Assembly (NCBI RefSeq): GCF_014654365.1
Contig: NZ_BNAY01000003.1
Span: 868,001 to 932,000, forward strand
From: Amycolatopsis oliviviridis
Lineage (GTDB): Bacteria; Actinomycetota; Actinomycetes; Mycobacteriales; Pseudonocardiaceae
Length of the DNA: 64,000 nucleotides
Direction: 5' to 3'
Shown: positions 60,355 through 64,000 of the stretch, one piece after another
Layout of the letters: each line of letters opens with the position of its first letter
Numbering within the stretch: position 1 is the stretch's first letter
The notes under the pieces: model-generated
Seen by the model: only the letters and a program-made list of their open reading frames with translations
Database searches by the model: none
Told to the model about the DNA's origin: nothing
Position numbers and translations under genes: made by a program

Positions 60355-61305
60355 TTACAGATCCAGTACGAGCCGGTCGGTGCACGAACGTGAGACGCAG
60401 GGGAACATGCAGTCCCCCGCCGCGCGGTCCTCGGCGGTGAGCAGGGCGTCACGGTGGTCGACGACGCCGTCGAGGACCGTGGTCTCGCAGGTGCCGCAGA
60501 CACCCTCCATACAGGACGAAAGCAGGTCGACGCCGACCGTGCGCATCGCGTCGATCACCGTCATGTCCTGGGTGACGGTGACCGTCGCGCCGCGTCGCGC
60601 CAGCACGATGTCGAACGGTTCGTCGCGCACCGGCGCGCCCTGCTCCGGCGCCGAGAAGCGTTCGGTCCACAGGGTGTGCGCGGACCAAGGGACGCAGGCG
60701 TTCTCGACGGCTTTGAGCAACCCTTCCGGGCCGCAGCAGTAGACGCGGAGACCGTCACGGACCACGCCGAGCCAGGCTTGAAGATCCGGGCGGCCCTGTT
60801 CGTCCTCGGGGACGATGTGGACCTTTTCGCCGTACACCGCGAGTTCGTCTCTGAACGCCATCGAGTTCCGGGTGCGGCCGCCGTAGACGAGGTTCCAGTC
60901 CGCGCCGGTGAGCTCCGCCTGGTGGATCATGGGGAGCAAGGGGGTGATCCCGATCCCGCCCGCGAGGAAGAGGTAGTTCTTCGAGGGCACCAAAGGGAAG
61001 TTGTTGCGAGGGCGGCTCACGCCGACGGTGTCACCCTCTCGCAGGTGGTCGTGCACATAGGCGGAACCACCGCGGCCGTCGGTCTCGCGCAGGATCCCGA
61101 CGCGGTATTCGTGGGCGTTCCACCGATCTCCGCACAGGGAATATTGACGGGTCAGCCCGCCGGGCAGCACCAGGTCGATATGCGAACCGGGGGTCCAGTC
61201 GGGCAGGCGCGCGCCGTCGTCGGCCTTGAGGACCAGCGAAACGACCCCATCGGCGACGACGTCCTTGGCCGCGACGCGCAACGTCGTCTGCACCAGCGCC
61301 TGCAT
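60355..61305 (-). CDS. Phthalate-dioxygenase-reductase-type ferredoxin reductase
   Basis: A 316-residue three-domain protein: FMN/FAD-binding barrel with RQYSLCG, nucleotide-binding domain with LFLAGGIGITPLLPM and YCCGPEGLL, and a C-terminal plant-type [2Fe-2S] domain SSCMEGVCGTCETTV...CMFPC with four Cys. It transfers electrons from NAD(P)H to an oxygenase. Directly upstream of the P450 gene, it is the probable redox partner. Confidence 0.93.
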   Translation of the reverse strand: MQALVQTTLRVAAKDVVADGVVSLVLKADDGARLPDWTPGSHIDLVLPGGLTRQYSLCGDRWNAHEYRVGILRETDGRGGSAYVHDHLREGDTVGVSRPRNNFPLVPSKNYLFLAGGIGITPLLPMIHQAELTGADWNLVYGGRTRNSMAFRDELAVYGEKVHIVPEDEQGRPDLQAWLGVVRDGLRVYCCGPEGLLKAVENACVPWSAHTLWTERFSAPEQGAPVRDEPFDIVLARRGATVTVTQDMTVIDAMRTVGVDLLSSCMEGVCGTCETTVLDGVVDHRDALLTAEDRAAGDCMFPCVSRSCTDRLVLDL

Positions 61306-61464
61306 CGTGACCCGCCCTCCGCTGAAGTTCGTGCTCTCCACGGTTCCACGACGGGCGGCGGTGTACGTCTCCCTGAATGCTCGGGTGCTTGAGCAATCGG
61401 GAATATTGTTCCGCGGGGTGCGCGGGGCGGACCATCGGGTTCTACGTCGATCCATGGAGGACGC

Positions 61465-62028
61465 ATGTCGCATATCACGGTGGATCCCACCAAGCCCGGA
61501 ATCATCGGCCTGTTCGCTTTCCGCCCTGAGACCGCGAAACCGCTCGGCGAACTCGTCGAGACCCTGCTGCGCGGCCCGAGCTCGCTGACCACCGGTGAGC
61601 GTGAGCTGATCGGTGCCGTGGTGTCCAAGGAGAACGACTGCTACTTCTGCGCCGAGGCGCACGGCGCCTTCTCCGCCGCGCAGATCGAAGGCGGTGCCGC
61701 CACCGTCGAGTCGGCCAAGCAGGACATCGACGGCGCGCCGATCTCGGACAAGCTGCGCGCGCTGCTGAAGGTCGCGCTGGCCACGCGCGAGAGCGGCCAC
61801 TCGGTCACCGCCGCCCTGGTCGACAACGCCAAGGCCGCCGGCGCCTCGGAGGCCGACATCCACGACACCGTGCTGATCGCTTCGCTGTTCTCGCTGTTCA
61901 ACCGGTACGTGGACGGGCTCGCCACCGACGCCCCCGACCAGCCCGAGTGGTACGCCGGTGCCGCGCAGGCGCTGGTGGCCGGTGGGTACGCCGCGATCTC
62001 GGGTGCCGCACAGGCCCAGGCCGCCTGA
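61465..62028 (+). CDS. AhpD/carboxymuconolactone decarboxylase-like peroxidase
   Basis: A 187-residue AhpD-like protein with the redox motif DCYFCAEAHG (CxxC and His) in a helical core, and duplicated helices around LLKVALATRESGHSVT. Such proteins reduce peroxides or act in oxidative defence. It diverges from the reductase gene across 159 nt and may be part of the cluster or just its neighbour. Confidence 0.88.
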   Translation: MSHITVDPTKPGIIGLFAFRPETAKPLGELVETLLRGPSSLTTGERELIGAVVSKENDCYFCAEAHGAFSAAQIEGGAATVESAKQDIDGAPISDKLRALLKVALATRESGHSVTAALVDNAKAAGASEADIHDTVLIASLFSLFNRYVDGLATDAPDQPEWYAGAAQALVAGGYAAISGAAQAQAA

Positions 62029-62074
62029 CTTTCTTCGGCCGGGTGGGTCCGAAGGGCTTGGCGACGTTGTCAAA

Positions 62075-62109
62075 GCCACTTTCGCAACGTTGAAGGTTGC
62101 GAAAGTGGC
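62075..62109. terminator. Hairpin after the AhpD-like gene
   Basis: A perfect 14-bp stem (62075-62088 with 62096-62109) and 7-nt loop, 46 nt after the AhpD-like stop. It may be an intrinsic terminator, though no T-run follows. Confidence 0.6.
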
Positions 62110-62229
62110 CTTCGCAACGCGTTTCCGCCGGTTCCTTCGGTCCGGACAATCGCCGGAGGAGCAAGGGACCTTTGCTCCCGCCAGGCCCGCGTTATGGGCG
62201 AGGCGGCGGTGCCGCAGTGGGTCCGGATG

Positions 62230-62275
62230 GTCGTGAGTGGCGATTCGTGTTCTAACCCGAATCGCCACTCACGAC
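62230..62275. repeat. Palindromic repeat, copy 1
   Basis: An 18-bp perfect stem (62230-62247 with 62258-62275) shares its arm sequence with the palindrome at 63729-63770; only the loop region differs. The two copies flank the HNH gene. Confidence 0.8.
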
Positions 62276-62343
62276 CCACCCGAGCCAGGGCATGCCGAGG
62301 GGCCCGTCGCCGTGTGGCTGGCGGGCTCCTCGGTCACGCGGGG

Positions 62344-63603
62344 CTAGGTGACGACGCGGTGGAGCAGGTTGCGCCGGGGATGTCGCAGCGGATCCAAGTA
62401 CTGCGGTGGAACGAATTCCGGTATCCCGTCGGGTGCCATCCGGACTAGCCAGTCGCCGTGGTGGACGAGCCGGTGGTGGAAGGAACAGAGCAGGACCAGG
62501 TTCCGGAGATCGGTGGGCCCGCCGTCCGCCCAGTGCCGAATATGGTGGGCGTGACAATGCTTCGGCGCGCGATGACAGCCGGGGAACGCGCAGCCGCCGT
62601 CGCGGATGTTGAGGGCCCGGCGCTGGCCGGGGGTGACGAACCGTCTCATCCGCCCGACGTCGAGGGGTTCACCGGCGGCGTTGAGCACCACCGGGATCAT
62701 CAGGCAGTCGCAGGCCGCTAGGCGCGCCTCGCGAGCGGTGATCTTCCCGACGAAGTCCAGGCACGCCGTCCCGAGACCGGTCCTCAACGCCTCCAGACCG
62801 ACGGTGACGTGCACCAGCGTGCGGTAGCCGGAGGTGCCGGGCTGGTCGGGGCAGGCGATGGCGAGGTCGAGCAGCTCGGCCCAGGCGTCGCCGTAGCGTT
62901 GCGGCATCGTCCGGTGATCGGCCTGCCCGAACTCGTCGACCGGCCGTCGCGCCCCGTGCGCGTCCAACGCGGCCGCGGTCCGCGCACCAGTCTCGGGGTC
63001 GAGAAGTCCGGACAGTTTCCAGAAGCCGTCCTTGCGGCGCTCGACGAACACCTCCCGCCGCGGCGGATCGGGTTCCGGCTCGTCTTTGGGCTCGGCACCG
63101 TCAGGATCGAGATGCGCGAGCAGGTCCGCGCCCGCTTCGGCGATCTCTTTGGGTCCGGCGTGGCGGGCGAGGTCGGCGAGGATCTTCTCCGCGCCGTCGC
63201 GCTCTTCCGCAGGCACGTCGGACGGGATACGCCGCAGGACCTCGAGGATGAGGTCGATGTGCTGATCGGCGAGCGCGCCGTCCTCGGCCGCGGCGGCGGT
63301 CGCGGGCGCGAACACCGTCGCCTCACCACCGACCTCAGCGACCGGGTTGAGCGCCAGCGCCCGGTTCACCACGTCCTGCGCGTCACCGTGGGAAATCCGG
63401 GCCACGTCAGCGAACCAGCGTGACGCGCTCCCATAGCCGAACAAGTCTTCCGCGCCCCGCGTTTCGACCTCGGCCAGGTATTTCCCCAGCCCGGCGGAGG
63501 CCACCCTCATCACCTGCAGCAGGCTGGTCACGCCGTGGGCGAGCTCCAGCTTGCCGGCGCGCCACAACTCCTGCGGCAACTCGGGAACGAGGGTTTCGGA
63601 CAC
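62344..63603 (-). CDS. DUF222/HNH endonuclease domain protein
   Basis: A 419-residue protein of the actinobacterial DUF222-HNH (13E12-repeat-like) family. The N-terminal and central parts match DUF222 (KLELAHGVTSLLQVMRVAS..., LSGLLDPETGARTAAALDA), and the C-terminus is an HNH nuclease: CAFPGC...HCHAHHIRHWADGGPTDLRNLVLLCSFHH. These genes are multicopy in related genomes; the role is unknown. Confidence 0.88.
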   Translation of the reverse strand: MSETLVPELPQELWRAGKLELAHGVTSLLQVMRVASAGLGKYLAEVETRGAEDLFGYGSASRWFADVARISHGDAQDVVNRALALNPVAEVGGEATVFAPATAAAAEDGALADQHIDLILEVLRRIPSDVPAEERDGAEKILADLARHAGPKEIAEAGADLLAHLDPDGAEPKDEPEPDPPRREVFVERRKDGFWKLSGLLDPETGARTAAALDAHGARRPVDEFGQADHRTMPQRYGDAWAELLDLAIACPDQPGTSGYRTLVHVTVGLEALRTGLGTACLDFVGKITAREARLAACDCLMIPVVLNAAGEPLDVGRMRRFVTPGQRRALNIRDGGCAFPGCHRAPKHCHAHHIRHWADGGPTDLRNLVLLCSFHHRLVHHGDWLVRMAPDGIPEFVPPQYLDPLRHPRRNLLHRVVT

Positions 63604-63728
63604 CCCTCCATATTACCGAAACAAACCGAACAATTGTTCGCAATTTTAAGCGACAACGCTAATTGCACATTGACCACTAGCGGGTGAAATCGCGCCGCAC
63701 CGACGGTAACTTAGAGCAGCGGGCGGCT

Positions 63729-63770
63729 CGTGAGTGGCGATTCGGGTTCTCACCCGAATCGCCACTCACG
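63729..63770. repeat. Palindromic repeat, copy 2
   Basis: A 19-bp perfect stem (63729-63747 with 63752-63770) and 4-nt loop, with the same arm sequence as copy 1. It lies between two minus-strand genes and may double as the terminator of the MFS gene. Confidence 0.8.
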
Positions 63771-63787
63771 ACCCACGCGACCCAACG

Positions 63788-64000
63788 CTAAGCAGCCCGA
63801 GGAACCACCGGCTCGGGCCCGGGCTCCGGAGGCGCCGACGACGACCGGACCGAAGCGGGAGCCGTCGCCGAAGCGAAGAGCCCGATGATCCCGAGCGGCA
63901 CCAGCAGCAGCGTCAGCGCCATGCTGATCCCGAACGTCTGCGCGAGCCAGCCGAAGATCGCCGGGCCGGCGAGCACGCCGGCGTTGTGCAGTGTGCTGTA
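63788..64000 (-). CDS. MFS transporter, C-terminal end (truncated by window edge)
   Basis: The last ~70 codons of a minus-strand gene whose start lies beyond the window. YSTLHNAGVLAGPAIFGWLAQ and TLLLVPLGIIGLFASATAP look like the last two membrane segments of an MFS transporter, followed by a Pro-rich tail. Substrate unknown. Confidence 0.6.
   Translation of the reverse strand, partial: YSTLHNAGVLAGPAIFGWLAQTFGISMALTLLLVPLGIIGLFASATAPASVRSSSAPPEPGPEPVVPRAA

Larger units (their letters stand above)
62029..62343. other. 315-nt intergenic region holding two palindromes
   Basis: No gene is recognised. It contains the hairpins at 62075-62109 and 62230-62275 and marks the boundary between the tailoring cluster and the HNH gene. 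Confidence 0.7.

Noticed and set aside
39821..62028. Calling the right-hand cluster an enediyne cluster
   Set aside because: The apoprotein and some tailoring families fit, but no enediyne PKS or its usual partners are in the window, and the SgcJ, epoxide hydrolase and P450 families are common elsewhere.
1..64000. CRISPR arrays, insertion sequences or prophage
   Set aside because: No spaced direct-repeat array, transposase, integrase or phage structural gene was seen; the only repeats are hairpins and the two palindromes near the HNH gene.

Overview
The window reads as chromosome of a high-GC actinomycete, most probably a Pseudonocardiales member such as Amycolatopsis (inference from base composition, frequent GTG starts, 4-nt stop/start overlaps, a GlpR/SepX-type divisome gene, and long GC-rich terminator hairpins). 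I see no insertion sequence, transposase, phage gene, CRISPR array or rRNA. One tRNA-Ala(CGC) is present.

Layout. (1) 1-3.7 kb: core genes, namely the C-terminal end of a gephyrin-like Glp/MoeA, a GNAT acetyltransferase, a GlpR/SepX-like membrane protein, the tRNA, an NAD(P)-binding protein and a winged-helix regulator. (2) 3.7-27.4 kb: a hybrid NRPS/PKS cluster. The minus-strand operon is mbtH, then NRPS (A-PCP-C-A-PCP), NRPS (C-A-PCP with a luciferase-like monooxygenase inside the A domain), a ketosynthase protein with a dead, shortened AT and no ACP, then fkbK-, fkbJ-, fkbI- and fkbH-like genes. A convergent plus-strand arm carries a LuxR-type regulator, a methyltransferase and the fkbG-like O-methyltransferase that completes a methoxymalonyl-ACP cassette. 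Two peptidases and an MFS exporter flank it. By-eye specificity codes suggest unassigned residue, then Leu, then Gly; the Gly would be oxidised on its carrier protein and the chain extended with methoxymalonyl-ACP. (3) 27.7-33.4 kb: transporters, VOC proteins, a tiny ribbon-helix-helix gene and a three-gene cassette that looks like a toxin-antitoxin-chaperone system (HicA-like, HTH protein, SecB-like). (4) 33.4-38.2 kb: a tightly overlapping operon with YcaO, TfuA, a SenB-like glycosyltransferase, a glycosyltransferase-SDR fusion and a 48-residue peptide, a candidate new RiPP pathway. (5) 38.4-62.0 kb: a large cluster of tailoring enzymes without any visible scaffold synthase. It has a DrrAB-type exporter, GMC oxidase, two class III aminotransferases, epoxide hydrolase, FAD monooxygenase, SgcJ-like protein, tryptophan-halogenase-family enzyme, two P450s with a reductase, SDR, three hydrolases and an MFS pump. 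At its centre lies a secreted neocarzinostatin-type apoprotein whose mature length and cysteine numbering match neocarzinostatin. (6) 62.0-64.0 kb: palindromic repeats, a DUF222/HNH protein and the end of an MFS gene.

The most unusual material is the PKS without working AT or ACP next to its own ACP-bound extender supply, the apoprotein in a cluster with no enediyne PKS, the TfuA/YcaO/SenB-like operon, and the HicA-like/SecB-like cassette. All functional assignments are made by reading the sequence; no database search was run.
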